From Mycobacterium bourgelatii (lineage in GTDB: Bacteria > Actinomycetota > Actinomycetes > Mycobacteriales > Mycobacteriaceae): a stretch of 64,000 nucleotides of DNA. The stretch spans positions 4,030,001 through 4,094,000 of the forward strand of contig NZ_BLKZ01000001.1 in NCBI RefSeq assembly GCF_010723575.1, read 5' to 3'. The number at the start of each line of letters is the position of its first letter. Position 1 is the stretch's first letter. This document shows, in pieces, positions 14,746-23,663 of this stretch. Position numbers and translations under genes: made by a program. The notes beneath the pieces are model-generated. The model searched no databases, was not told the origin of the DNA, and saw only the letters and a program-made list of their open reading frames with translations.

Positions 14746-16923
14746 TCACAGGATGTACAACATCTCCTGGTAGGTGGGCAGCGGCCACAAGTCGTCGGCC
14801 ACAACGGTTTCCAGCGTGTCAGCGGCGGCGCGCACCGCATCCATCGCGGGGAGCAGCGCATCGCGGGCGTGTCTGGCCTCGTCATACGCCGACTCCGCGG
14901 AGTGGTCCGACAATGCCGACTTCAGCGTCGTCAGCGCCGCGGTGAGATCGGCCAGCGGAGCCGAAACCGCTTCCAGCGCAGCAGTGCTCGCCTCCACACC
15001 GGCGGCCTTCAACGTCGCGATGTTCTGCGCGAGTTCGGTCTGGTAGCGAATTGCCGCGGGCAGGATGACCGTCGTCCCGATCTCCAAAGCCAGCTTCGCC
15101 TCGACCCCGATGGTCAACGCATACTGCTCCAACCGGACTTCGTAGCGGCTTTGCAGCTCACGTTCGTTGAACACGCCGTACTTCTCGAAGAGTTCGATCG
15201 CTTCCGGCTTGATCAGCTCGGGGATGGCGTCCAGCGTGGTCTTGAGGTTCGGCAAACCACGCGCGGCGGCCTCAATCTGCCAATTCTCCGAATAGCCGTC
15301 CCCGTTGAACACCACCGCGCCGTGTTCGGTGATGACCTCGGTGAGCAGCTTCTGCACTGCCTTGTCGAAGTCCTCACCCGCCGCGACGGCCTCCTCCAAG
15401 ACCGTGGCCATGTAGTCGAACGAGTCGGCCATGATCGTGTTGAGGATGATCATCGGGACCGCAACCGTTTGGTTGGCACCGGGTGCGCGGAACTCGAAAC
15501 GGTTGCCGGTGAACGCAAATGGGCTGGTCCGGTTGCGGTCGCCCGGGTCGGTGGGCAGGTGTGGCAGCGTGTCGACACCAATGATCATGGTGCCCTTGCC
15601 CTTTGACGAGGTCGCCTCGCCCTTGGCGATCTGCTCGAAGACATCGGCGAGCTGCTCGCCGAGGAAGATCGAGATGATCGCGGGGGGCGCCTCGTTGGCA
15701 CCCAGGCGGTGGTCATTGGTGGCCGAGGCAACCGAAACCCTCAGCAGCCCGGCGAACTTGTGCACCGCACGAATCACCGCGGCGCAGAACACCAGGAACT
15801 GGGCGTTCTCGTGCGGGGTGTCGCCGGGCACCAGCAACGAGCCGAGCTCGGAGTTGCCCACCGAGAAGTTGACGTGCTTACCCGACCCGTTGACACCGGC
15901 GAACGGCTTTTCGTGGAACAGGCATTCCATGCCGTGTTTCTTGGCGACCGTCTTGAACACCGTCATCAACAGCTGTTGGTGGTCGGAGGCGAGGTTGGCC
16001 CGCTCGAACATCGGCGCGACCTCGAATTGGCCTGGGGCCACTTCGTTGTGCCGGGTCTTGGCGGGGATGCCAAGCTTGAACAGCTCCCGTTCGGTGTCCA
16101 TCATGAAGCCCAGGACCCGCTCAGGCACCGCACCGAAGTAGTGGTCGTCGAACTCCTGACCTTTGGGCGGCTTGGCACCGAACACCGTGCGGCCGGCGTT
16201 GATCAGGTCGGGTCGGGCCAGGAAAAAGTGCCTGTCGACCAGGAAGTACTCCTGCTCGGGCCCGCAGAACGACACCACCTTCTCTAGGTCCTGGTGCCCG
16301 AACAACTTCAGGATGCGTTCGGCATGTGTCCCCATCGCCTGCTGACTGCGCAGCAGCGGTGTCTTGTAGTCCAGCGCCTCACCGGTCATGGAGACGAACA
16401 CTGTGGGGATGCACAGGGTGTTGCCGTTCGGGTTCTCCAGGATGTAGGCGGGACTCGTGACATCCCAACCGGTGTAGCCGCGCGCCTCGAAGGTGCTGCG
16501 CAGCCCACCCGACGGGAAGCTGGAGGCGTCGGGCTCGCCTTGGATGAGGGTCTTGCCGGCGAACTCGGCAAGGGTCTGACCGTCGGAGATGGGTTCCAAG
16601 AAGCTGTCGTGCTTCTCGGCGGTCAGCCCGGTCATCGGGTAGAACACGTGCGCGTAGTGGGTGGCGCCCTTCTCCAGCGCCCAGTCCTTCATCGCCACGG
16701 CGACGGTGTCGGCGACCGCAGGGTCAAGCCTGGCACCCTTTTCGATCGTCGCGACGATGGATTTGTACACGGCCTTGGGCAGCCGAGCCTGCATCTCCGC
16801 TTTGGTGAAGACGTTGGCACCGAAGATCTCGCCTGGAGGCTCGTCAGGGTCGAAAGTGATGGCCGGGGGAACGTATGCCTCGACGTTGTTGATCGCCTGC
16901 AGGCGGACGGCGTTTCCGCTCAA
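14746..16923 (-). CDS. Type III glutamine synthetase (GSIII)
   Basis: A 725-residue cytosolic enzyme of the glutamine synthetase III class, which makes glutamine from glutamate, ammonia and ATP. Length and sequence fit GSIII, far longer than the roughly 470-residue GSI. Recognisable blocks are GYTGWDVTSPAYILENPNG, GPEQEYFLVDRHFF, RHNEVAPGQFEVAP, EKPFAGVNGSGKHVNFSVG and the C-terminal LPTYQEMLYIL. The substrate-binding ExE and NGSGKH motifs are intact. Translation likely starts at TTG 16923, because AGGAG lies 5 nt before it; a second TTG at 16938 lacks such a site. Mycobacteria also rely on GlnA1 (GSI), so this would be a second, unrelated route to glutamine. It converges on kinase 3. Confidence 0.93.
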   Translation of the reverse strand: MSGNAVRLQAINNVEAYVPPAITFDPDEPPGEIFGANVFTKAEMQARLPKAVYKSIVATIEKGARLDPAVADTVAVAMKDWALEKGATHYAHVFYPMTGLTAEKHDSFLEPISDGQTLAEFAGKTLIQGEPDASSFPSGGLRSTFEARGYTGWDVTSPAYILENPNGNTLCIPTVFVSMTGEALDYKTPLLRSQQAMGTHAERILKLFGHQDLEKVVSFCGPEQEYFLVDRHFFLARPDLINAGRTVFGAKPPKGQEFDDHYFGAVPERVLGFMMDTERELFKLGIPAKTRHNEVAPGQFEVAPMFERANLASDHQQLLMTVFKTVAKKHGMECLFHEKPFAGVNGSGKHVNFSVGNSELGSLLVPGDTPHENAQFLVFCAAVIRAVHKFAGLLRVSVASATNDHRLGANEAPPAIISIFLGEQLADVFEQIAKGEATSSKGKGTMIIGVDTLPHLPTDPGDRNRTSPFAFTGNRFEFRAPGANQTVAVPMIILNTIMADSFDYMATVLEEAVAAGEDFDKAVQKLLTEVITEHGAVVFNGDGYSENWQIEAAARGLPNLKTTLDAIPELIKPEAIELFEKYGVFNERELQSRYEVRLEQYALTIGVEAKLALEIGTTVILPAAIRYQTELAQNIATLKAAGVEASTAALEAVSAPLADLTAALTTLKSALSDHSAESAYDEARHARDALLPAMDAVRAAADTLETVVADDLWPLPTYQEMLYIL

Positions 16924-17053
16924 TTGAGCTCCTACCAATGGGGGGAAGTGAACTGCCCCACCCTAGGAAGGTTCGAAGTCAATCCTGTTACGCCAGCGTC
17001 AACGATGGAGCGCCAACGATTGCGAACGTGAGACAACCGCCGTATACGGGACG

Positions 17054-17853
17054 TCAGAGCTTGGCACGCGGGCGGAATCCGGTCTGCGCAAGCGCGACCG
17101 CCACCGCTGTGCCTATCGGACCCTTGTGATCGAGGAGAGAGGCCGAACCGTTGGCCACCCCGTCGTGGCTGTAATGAGTGTGTGACGCCAGGCCGATGTG
17201 GGGGCCGTCGGGGAGTCGACTCAGCGTCAGCGTGTAGTCGACGTTGATGAACTGCAAGCTCTCGGTGCCCCAGTTGGCGATTGCCGCCGTGACATCACCT
17301 GCCATGGCCGCGCGGGTGAAGGGGGTGAAGGGTTCGCCGGCGATCAGCGGGTGCGTTTCGCACACCCACGTGTACTTCGGTCCGGGCGTGTGATCCCACG
17401 CGGGGTCGGGGTTCTGCAGTTCCATACCCCAGCCGTAGGTGCGCATGAAAAGCGACGCGCCGTCGTGTTCGTCGGGTCGCTCCGGCATCTCGATGGGGTT
17501 GACCACACCCGTCCCTCGGGCTGCGCACCGCGCCGCAGGAACAAGGCGCTGGCACGCGCCACTGCGGTCCCATGCTGGGTCATCACGGCCTCGACAAGCC
17601 GCAGACGGCGTCGCTCGTGGCGCACACTGGTGTGCACCTCGACCGGCTCCATCGCGGTTGGCGCGGGGAGGTCGACGGTCAACCGCGCGGGTTGCAGTTC
17701 CGGATCATCGACGGCGCGTTCGACGGCCCAGCCCAGCAGGCCGCCGATGGCGTGGCCGCTGATCTTCGGGCCCCAGCCACCGCGTGCGAGTTTCGTTGGT
17801 ACGTATTGATTTCCGACACGCTCGAAATACGGCAGCGAGGAGAAGTCCGACAC
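17054..17853 (-). pseudogene. Acyl-CoA thioesterase-like gene broken by a frameshift
   Basis: Two overlapping frames together encode one hotdog-fold thioesterase-like protein of about 265 residues. The 5' part (GTG 17853, VSDFSSLPYFERVGNQYVPT) reaches RRGAQPEGRVWS in one frame. The 3' part continues NPIEMPERPDEHDGASLFMR to TGFRPRAKL in another. Adding one base near 17500 would join them as RVWSNPIEMP, so a 1-bp deletion, or a sequencing error, is the simplest explanation. The 5' frame runs on out of register and stops at 17344. The start overlaps the upstream methyltransferase stop (TAGTG), indicating translational coupling. If the break is real, the C-terminal hotdog domain is lost and the protein is probably inactive. 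Confidence 0.75.
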
Positions 17854-18488
17854 TATTCGCCTTTCGTACCAACGGTGATCAAATCGGACAGCAGCTGGGT
17901 CCACACCGGTCGTCGGACGCGATGCTGGTCGGTGATGGTGAATCCTGCGTCTTCGAACAGGGCGCGCATTTCCTTGGGCGACGGGTTGTGCTGAGGTTTC
18001 CACCTACTGGCCGAGGGGATTTGCAGCAGCGGTTGGCGCGCGCTCAGTGTCGCGACGGCCACCAGACCGCCGGGGGCCAACACCCGATGGAACTCCCGCA
18101 GCGCGGCCGGTTGGTCGAAGAAGTGGAACGCCGAGGTGGTCACGACCGCGTCAAGAACCCCGTCGTCGAAGGGTAGTTGCTCCGCCGGTGCGCGCAGCCA
18201 TTGCACCCGTTCGGATTTCGCGCGAGCCTGGCTGAGCATGCCGTCGGACATGTCGACGCCGTAGATCTCCGCGGGTCGTAGTTCCCGCTCGATCCGACTG
18301 CTGAGTACGCCCGTGCCGCAGGCAATGTCGGCGATCTTGTCGGCACCGTGGGCGCGTAGCGCCGCAATAACCTCGTCGTGCGGCGGCCGATAGATCCACT
18401 GCTGCAGAAACGGCAGGTCGTACGCCGGCGACAGCAGGCTCCACATGTTGGTGACCGCGCCGTTGAGCACGCGGCGCGGCGCAGTCAC
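17853..18488 (-). CDS. Class I SAM-dependent methyltransferase (UbiE/type 11)
   Basis: A 211-residue Rossmann-like methyltransferase. Motif I is IADIACGTGVLS, followed by GVDMSDGMLSQA (motif II acidic residue), LPFDDGVLDAVVTTSAFHFF and LREFHRVLAPGGLVAVA. This is the UbiE/methyltransferase-11 pattern for small-molecule substrates. The ATG at 18488 overlaps the stop of the preceding methyltransferase by 4 bp (ATGA). Its own stop overlaps the start of the thioesterase-like gene by one base. The three genes therefore form a tightly coupled operon, with a joint role in modifying a lipid or acyl metabolite as the likeliest guess. The substrate is unknown. Confidence 0.88.
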   Translation of the reverse strand: MTAPRRVLNGAVTNMWSLLSPAYDLPFLQQWIYRPPHDEVIAALRAHGADKIADIACGTGVLSSRIERELRPAEIYGVDMSDGMLSQARAKSERVQWLRAPAEQLPFDDGVLDAVVTTSAFHFFDQPAALREFHRVLAPGGLVAVATLSARQPLLQIPSASRWKPQHNPSPKEMRALFEDAGFTITDQHRVRRPVWTQLLSDLITVGTKGE

Positions 18489-19417
18489 TTACTCAGGACC
18501 GATCTGTAGTAGACGGTGTCCGCCATGGAAACCGAGTCGTGGCTTTGCGGGACGGCCTGCAGGCCGAACTCGGCCAGCAACTGGCTCATCGGGGTACCGA
18601 CCGAGCGCCAACCCAGGTTCTCCACGTAGGCGGCGTAATCGTTGCGCTCGCCCTCGAAGCCGAGTTCGTCCCAGTCCAGCTCAAAACCGTGCTCACGCCA
18701 TTTGGCGGTGGAGCGGCGCATCATTTCCCGGGCCTTTTCGGTGTCGCGCTCCGGCTTGTTGGGGATGGCCTCGACAGCCAGCCGGCTGCCGTCGGCGCTC
18801 AGCGCGGTGATGTTGTCCATCAGGCGGTCTTGGGCTTCCGGCGGCAGGTAGCCAAGGAGTCCTTCGGCGATCCAGGCGGTGGGCTGCTGGCGGTCCAGGC
18901 CGGCCTCGACGAGCGCGGTGGGCCAGTCCTGGCGCAGGTCGATGGCGACCGTGCGCAGATCGGCGGTGGGGGCGGCGCCGAGACCCTGCAGGGTGGCGGC
19001 CTTGAACGCGATGACCTCGGGCTGATCGATCTCGAACACCTTCATGCCCGCCGGCCACGCCAACCGGTAAGCGCGGGAATCGAGGCCCGAAGCCAGGATT
19101 ACGGCCTGGCGGATTCCGGCCTCGGCCGCGTCCTGGAAGAACGCATCAAAGAATCGGGTTCGGGCGGCCATCGCGTCCGGCATGTGTTCGAGCTTCCAGC
19201 TCGACTCGTCGTCGTCGACGTCTTTTGCGAGAAGGTCACCGCTGACCCACCGAGTGAAGAAGTCCACGCCGACGGCGCGGACCAGCGGTTCGGCGAATTG
19301 GTCGTTGATCACCGGGTTGGGGGCGTTGGTCGCGATGGCACGGGCAGCGGCCACCATGGTCGCCGTGGCGCCCACGCTGGTGGCTAGGTCCCAGGTGTCG
19401 TTATCTGTGCGCGGCAC
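18485..19417 (-). CDS. Mycobacterial-type SAM-dependent methyltransferase (PPM/LCMT family)
   Basis: A 310-residue member of the leucine carboxyl methyltransferase-like family (TIGR00027), which is greatly expanded in mycobacteria as putative S-adenosylmethionine-dependent methyltransferases. Family blocks are present in order: TWDLATSVGATATMVAAARA, then INDQFAEPLVRAVGVDFF, QAVILASGLDSRAYRLAWP (SAM-binding region), VFEIDQPEVIAFK and WIAEGLLGYLPPEAQDRL. Substrates are not known for most family members. It is the first gene of a three-gene overlapping operon, and an inverted repeat 33-51 bp upstream may be an operator. The length is typical and the frame is intact. Confidence 0.92.
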   Translation of the reverse strand: MPRTDNDTWDLATSVGATATMVAAARAIATNAPNPVINDQFAEPLVRAVGVDFFTRWVSGDLLAKDVDDDESSWKLEHMPDAMAARTRFFDAFFQDAAEAGIRQAVILASGLDSRAYRLAWPAGMKVFEIDQPEVIAFKAATLQGLGAAPTADLRTVAIDLRQDWPTALVEAGLDRQQPTAWIAEGLLGYLPPEAQDRLMDNITALSADGSRLAVEAIPNKPERDTEKAREMMRRSTAKWREHGFELDWDELGFEGERNDYAAYVENLGWRSVGTPMSQLLAEFGLQAVPQSHDSVSMADTVYYRSVLSK

Positions 19418-19449
19418 AGCTTGTCTCCAATGTCAGAACAGGGTCAGCT

Positions 19450-19468
19450 ACTAAGTTAGATACTTAGT
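19450..19468. promoter_or_regulatory. Inverted repeat ACTAAGT-N5-ACTTAGT upstream of the methyltransferase operon
   Basis: A perfect 7-bp inverted repeat in an AT-rich patch lies 33-51 bp before the methyltransferase start. Size and symmetry suit a TetR-type operator, but no regulator gene is adjacent. It could alternatively serve the collagen-like gene that ends nearby, though that gene is transcribed towards it. Confidence 0.5.
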
Positions 19469-19524
19469 TAGTTTAACGACTATTGGAGCACGTGCGGCTG
19501 TGAGCCGCGTCACCTGCGGTCGAG

Positions 19525-19827
19525 CTAGTGCCTGCCCGGACCGCCAGGCCCGACCGGTCCAGGCCCAACCGGTCCGGGACCAACCGGACCAGGCCCCACC
19601 GGTCCGGGGCCAACTGGCCCGACCGGACCCGGGCCTCCGGGGCCACCGGGTCCGCCGGGTCCATTCACCGCCGGAAGTACAAACACGCAGGTGTTCAACT
19701 CGAAGCTCCACGCCCAGCCGGGAGCGCATTCGTCGGCCCGGCTGATTGGCGGCACGACTAGTCCGGTCAGCACCGCGGAGGCAAGAGCGAACGCCCCGAT
19801 TGCGGATCGCCTTAGCACATGGCTCAT
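19525..19827 (-). CDS. Small exported protein with collagen-like Gly-Pro repeats
   Basis: A 100-residue protein. It begins with a signal peptide: MSHVLRR, a hydrophobic core IGAFALASAVLTGLVV, and a likely cleavage after SRA. A short mature segment with two Cys follows (ECAPGWAWSFELNTCVF). The last 45 residues are GPGGPGGPGGP then GPVGPGPVGP units, a low-complexity Gly/Pro/Val tail of collagen-like type. Proteins with this Cys pair and Pro/Gly-rich tail are common in mycobacteria and have no known function. The repeat DNA (GGACCAACCGG-like units) is prone to slippage, so length may vary between strains. It is transcribed away from the lipoprotein gene at 20001. Confidence 0.8.
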   Translation of the reverse strand: MSHVLRRSAIGAFALASAVLTGLVVPPISRADECAPGWAWSFELNTCVFVLPAVNGPGGPGGPGGPGPVGPVGPGPVGPGPVGPGPVGPGPVGPGGPGRH

Positions 19828-20000
19828 TGCAAACCTCGCTCCTTCGTCGTTGGGCGGAAAGCGCCAACTTGTGCGTCAATTTTGCGCCCAGTCCGGCGAT
19901 TGTGTGACGGTTTTGCGCAGTCCGGGACTCGGTAAGCGCGGTCACGACGTCCAGCGGATACTGACCTAGACGAAATCTTCGGCTGTGAAGGAGGCGGTGG

Positions 20001-20735
20001 ATGGCGGGCGGTGACGCATCGCCGCGCGGGCACACCACTCTCAAGCTCGGGAGCCAAACGTTGCGCTGGTTTGTCCTGGTGTTGTGCATTGCGCTTGCGG
20101 GATGCACCAGCGTGGTCGGCGGCACCCCGACGGCCGCGCCGAGAGGCGCCGGTCCCAGCGGTCCCATCCAGCCTTCTCAGCTGGACGATCTGTTGACGCC
20201 GTCGGCGTCGTTCTCGGTGGTGCCGAACCATCCGCTGACTGAGGATGACATGCAGGCCGCGTTGTTCATCGGGGCCGATCCGGCGAAGTGCCATGGCGCG
20301 GTGGCGTTCGGTCGCTTCCCCTTGTTTCCGAGCAACTACACCGGTCGTGAGGCCCGCACCCAGCAAGACCATCTGAAGGACCAGCACCAGTTGCTCGAGG
20401 TTTCGGCCGCCTATCCGAGCAACTTCGATGCCGCCGGCTTTCTCGCCTCGGTACGCAACACGGTGTCCGGCTGCCAGCACCCCGTCAGCGCCTGGGCCGA
20501 CGACGAGCGCAGGATGACCGTGACCCCGGCGGCGCTGATGCCGAGTGCGCCCGAGATCGTGCATTGGATGACGACTTTGAATGGCCAACGATGGATTTGC
20601 GAGTTCGCGGTGATCGCCAAGGCCAACGTCGTCTCGGAAATCGTCACCTGTTCGCCCGACCGCTCGGTGGACATCAATCCCTTGGCGACCAAGCGGCTCG
20701 AGAAGATCAACCAGCTACTCAGCTTCACCGCTTGA
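20001..20735 (+). CDS. Lipoprotein with a PknH-like sensor domain
   Basis: A 244-residue exported lipoprotein. A strong ribosome site (AAGGAGG, 19988-19994) precedes ATG 20001. The signal sequence LRWFVLVLCIALAGC ends in the lipobox LAGC, so the Cys at about residue 34 would be lipidated and the protein anchored on the outer face of the membrane. The mature part (QPSQLDDLLTPSASFSVVP to the end) resembles the extracellular sensor domain found in PknH and in many free-standing mycobacterial lipoproteins, with Cys pairs near DPAKCHG, VSGCQH, WICEF and VTCSPD. The ligand is unknown. The last 21 bp overlap the end of the convergent VIT-VWA gene. Confidence 0.88.
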   Translation: MAGGDASPRGHTTLKLGSQTLRWFVLVLCIALAGCTSVVGGTPTAAPRGAGPSGPIQPSQLDDLLTPSASFSVVPNHPLTEDDMQAALFIGADPAKCHGAVAFGRFPLFPSNYTGREARTQQDHLKDQHQLLEVSAAYPSNFDAAGFLASVRNTVSGCQHPVSAWADDERRMTVTPAALMPSAPEIVHWMTTLNGQRWICEFAVIAKANVVSEIVTCSPDRSVDINPLATKRLEKINQLLSFTA

Positions 20736-23663
20736 CGCGGCCGCGTCCGCGCGCTCCTCGGCGGGCGCGGTACGCCGGGAAGACCTGCGGCGGACCACCC
20801 ACACCACGCCCCAGACCAGCGCGGCCAGCACCGGTAGCCATGGGAGCAGGAACCCGACTGTCAGCACGACGGCGTGGACGGCGGACAGCAGCGACTGCCA
20901 CCCATGCTGGAGTGCGCCTCCGAAACCGGTTCGGGGGGGCACCGTCGGCGTGGTCGAGATGTTGACATTGATCGTCGCGTACGCGATCTCGTCGCCCAGG
21001 GTGGCGCGTTGAGCACGCAGTGAGTCCAGTTCGGCCTGTCGTTGAGTAAGCGACGATTCGGCAGCGAGCAGGTCGGCGACGCTGCCCGCGCGGCCCATCA
21101 GTTCGCGAAGTCGGTTGACCGAGGTCTGCAGGGCAGCGATGCGGGCATCGAGATCCACGCGCTGCGAGGTGACATCGGTGTGGTTGATCGACATCGACCG
21201 CACGTCGCCGAGTTTCTTGGCGTCGGCCAGGACGCCGTCGAGCTTGTCGGCGGGAATCCGCAACGCGAGGTCGACCGTCGGCTGAGCGGACTGGGACGCG
21301 GACTGCTGCGACCGCGAGTCCACCCGGCCTCCGGCCTCGGTGACCGCGGCGACCAGCCGATCGGCCACGTCGGCGGGCTCGGTGACGACCAACTGCATCG
21401 ATCCGGTGGTGACGATTTCGCGCTTGAAGGGAGTGCCGTCCGTTGGCGACTGTGGCGGAACCGGCGCGGGGGCCTCCGGCACGACGACCGTGTTTTCGGT
21501 GCCGGCGCCGCCCCTCGTCGCGGGAGCTCCCCGGCCCTGCCCGGGCGCCTCGCGGTAGGCATCCGAGACGTCGTTCAGTTTGCCCGACACCACGCCTTCG
21601 TCACGGGCCGTCGGGGGGACGCCCTCCCCCCGAAGCGACCAGGCAAAGCCAAGACCGACCAGCACGACGCCGACCAACGCCGCGGCGATCACGTTGCGGA
21701 GCTTGACAGTTCGCGGTGTCGGTTTCGGTGCCTTTGCCGTGTTTTCGGCACTTACACCAGGGATGGGCTTGGCGGCGGCGGTATCGCGCCGAACCGATGC
21801 CTCGACGGGTTGCAGCACGCGGTGCAGTAGTGCGCCCTCGGCTACCACCCGGCCGTCCCGGCTGTCTGGGGCGACGAACGCGGTGAACCTGCACAGAACT
21901 CCGAACCGCAGCGAGGTGTCGACGATCCGCTGCTCCAACTCCTTGGTCGAAGCCTCGCCTGCCGCGGCGTAGCGGTCCTCGAGGTCGCGTACATGCGCCC
22001 GAGCCCACTGCGCGGTCACCTCCGGCGCTTCAAGGGGATGGCCGCCCACCGTGACCGACCAGTCTTCGCCGGCGTCCGTCCCGCCGCGCAGTGTGATCGA
22101 GCCGAGAGTGGTCCCTGCACTCCCCCGGTACCGTCCGGTCACCACCAACGGGGTTCCGGGATACAGATCCGGCAGCCGGGCTGGGCTGGTGGTCTCCTCA
22201 ATCAGCGAAAGCCCCTTGGCGTGCAGTGTCAGCGAATGCGCAAGTGGCACACCGATGTGGCGCCGGATCGCGGGCAAAGCCTCGTCGAGCCGATCCTCAC
22301 TTTCCACCAGATCGCAGCTACCCCCGCCCACTGTGGCAAGCCGGCGCAAGAATCCGGCGTTGACGGCTTGGTCGATACCGACGGTGTGCACGCGCACTCG
22401 GCGCAGGTCGCTCGCCAGTTCACGCAATAGTTGGTCTTCGTTGCCGATCTGCCCGTCGGTGATCACGATGACGGCGACGTCACGGCCGGTGCTCTGCCGC
22501 GCGTCGCCGGCCAGCGCGAGCGCCTGCCGCATTGGCGCCAGCATCGTGGTGTTGCCTCCCGCCTCGACGCGCGCGAAGTGCTCGACCGCGCGATAGCGGT
22601 TCTGGTCGCTGGCATCGACCAGACCCTCACCCAGGCCGGTCGGACGGCTGACCCCGTCGCCGATGGTCAGCACCGCGAACCTGTCCTCGGCGTCGAGCGT
22701 GTCCACGATTCGCGCGGCGGCGCGGCGCGCGGCCACGACCTTCCACCCCGCCATGCTGGCGGAGTGGTCGAGCACCAGCACCACGTCCCGGGGCCGCGAC
22801 GGCCCGCTCGATGCCGGTGGCAGCACGGTGAGCCGATACGTCCCCTCGTCTCCGTCGCTGTCGGGGACCAACACGAGTGAGCTCGTCAGAGCGTCGACTC
22901 CGTAGCGCAGCCGGAGCACGAAGTCCCGTTTGGGCGTTGTCCCGGGTTCTATTCGGATCCGTCCGTCGTCGGTCGTCACCGCGGGCAGGTTGGACTGCAC
23001 CTCCGGTACCGGGAGACCGGCCGGGTCGAGGCCGATGTCGATGGAGACCGGCACTCGATGCGGGAAATCCGGCGCGAGCACGGGCGGGGTGATGCGGGAC
23101 GCGTCCGGCACCGCGTCCGTGTCGTCGGCATGACCGTCGCCGACGGCGAAGTCGGCGAGCGGTTCACCCGGGATGTACCGGGGCGCAACCACGAGCGGAA
23201 AGCGGAATGTCGCCTCGCCGTCGTCGTACACCAGTGGATTGACCATGGTGAGCGTCACGCCGACCCTCGCACCGGGCAGGATGTTGCCGACCCGCATGGT
23301 GAAGACGTCGGGTCGCTCCTCTTCGGTGATGGACGCCCGCCGGCCCGACGCCACCGCCTCGTCGTAGGCTTCGCGCGCGGCCTCACGCTCGCGAAGTTCC
23401 GCCTCGACGGTCCGCCCGTCGACCGTCATCTGCATGCGGGTGACCGCGGCGCGATCCGGCAGGGGAAAGACGTAGCTGGCTTCCAGCGGTTCGTCGAAGG
23501 TGTTCACGAAGGCCTGGGTCAGTTCGATTTGGCTGGTGAGGCCGGTGATCTCGACCCGGATGTCGACGCGGTCGAGCGGCAGGCTCCCGCGCTCGGTACG
23601 CAGCGCACCCAATTCGGCGTCGTCCGTCCCTACTTCACTCGTCGGCGTGATGCGGACGGTCAT
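20715..23663 (-). CDS. VIT-VWA protein fused to a membrane DUF4349 module
   Basis: A 982-residue protein. Residues 10-140 form a VIT domain (LPLDRVDIRVEITGLTSQIE, EASYVFPLPDRAAVTRM). Residues about 290-460 form a von Willebrand A domain with an intact metal site: DHSAS with Asp299, GGNTTM and ITDGQIGN. A first membrane helix (about 655-676) is followed by a Pro-rich linker. A DUF4349-like module has the start MQLVVTEPADVADRLVAAVT, a coiled coil near VDLDARIAALQTSVNRLREL, and a C-terminal membrane helix (about 930-957). VIT-VWA and DUF4349 proteins usually occur separately. Where each part sits relative to the membrane is unclear, because the N-terminus lacks a signal peptide. The start overlaps the MerR-like gene by 4 bp. 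Confidence 0.88.
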   Translation of the reverse strand: MTVRITPTSEVGTDDAELGALRTERGSLPLDRVDIRVEITGLTSQIELTQAFVNTFDEPLEASYVFPLPDRAAVTRMQMTVDGRTVEAELREREAAREAYDEAVASGRRASITEEERPDVFTMRVGNILPGARVGVTLTMVNPLVYDDGEATFRFPLVVAPRYIPGEPLADFAVGDGHADDTDAVPDASRITPPVLAPDFPHRVPVSIDIGLDPAGLPVPEVQSNLPAVTTDDGRIRIEPGTTPKRDFVLRLRYGVDALTSSLVLVPDSDGDEGTYRLTVLPPASSGPSRPRDVVLVLDHSASMAGWKVVAARRAAARIVDTLDAEDRFAVLTIGDGVSRPTGLGEGLVDASDQNRYRAVEHFARVEAGGNTTMLAPMRQALALAGDARQSTGRDVAVIVITDGQIGNEDQLLRELASDLRRVRVHTVGIDQAVNAGFLRRLATVGGGSCDLVESEDRLDEALPAIRRHIGVPLAHSLTLHAKGLSLIEETTSPARLPDLYPGTPLVVTGRYRGSAGTTLGSITLRGGTDAGEDWSVTVGGHPLEAPEVTAQWARAHVRDLEDRYAAAGEASTKELEQRIVDTSLRFGVLCRFTAFVAPDSRDGRVVAEGALLHRVLQPVEASVRRDTAAAKPIPGVSAENTAKAPKPTPRTVKLRNVIAAALVGVVLVGLGFAWSLRGEGVPPTARDEGVVSGKLNDVSDAYREAPGQGRGAPATRGGAGTENTVVVPEAPAPVPPQSPTDGTPFKREIVTTGSMQLVVTEPADVADRLVAAVTEAGGRVDSRSQQSASQSAQPTVDLALRIPADKLDGVLADAKKLGDVRSMSINHTDVTSQRVDLDARIAALQTSVNRLRELMGRAGSVADLLAAESSLTQRQAELDSLRAQRATLGDEIAYATINVNISTTPTVPPRTGFGGALQHGWQSLLSAVHAVVLTVGFLLPWLPVLAALVWGVVWVVRRRSSRRTAPAEERADAAASSGEAE

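Noticed and set aside
14728..15606. A 292-codon frame opposite the glutamine synthetase gene
   Set aside because: It is antisense to conserved GSIII sequence and runs through the terminator stem.
17344..17506. A programmed ribosomal frameshift as explanation for the thioesterase break
   Set aside because: No slippery heptamer or downstream hairpin is evident at the junction. A single-base deletion explains the two frames more simply.
19540..19660. Regularly spaced short repeats, considered as a CRISPR array
   Set aside because: The repeats are in-frame Gly-Pro-Val codons of a signal-peptide protein, with no spacers and no cas genes nearby.
19451..20167. A 238-codon minus-strand frame spanning the collagen-like and lipoprotein genes
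   Set aside because: It overlaps both genes out of frame and lacks a start signal; the lipobox and signal peptide support the genes called.
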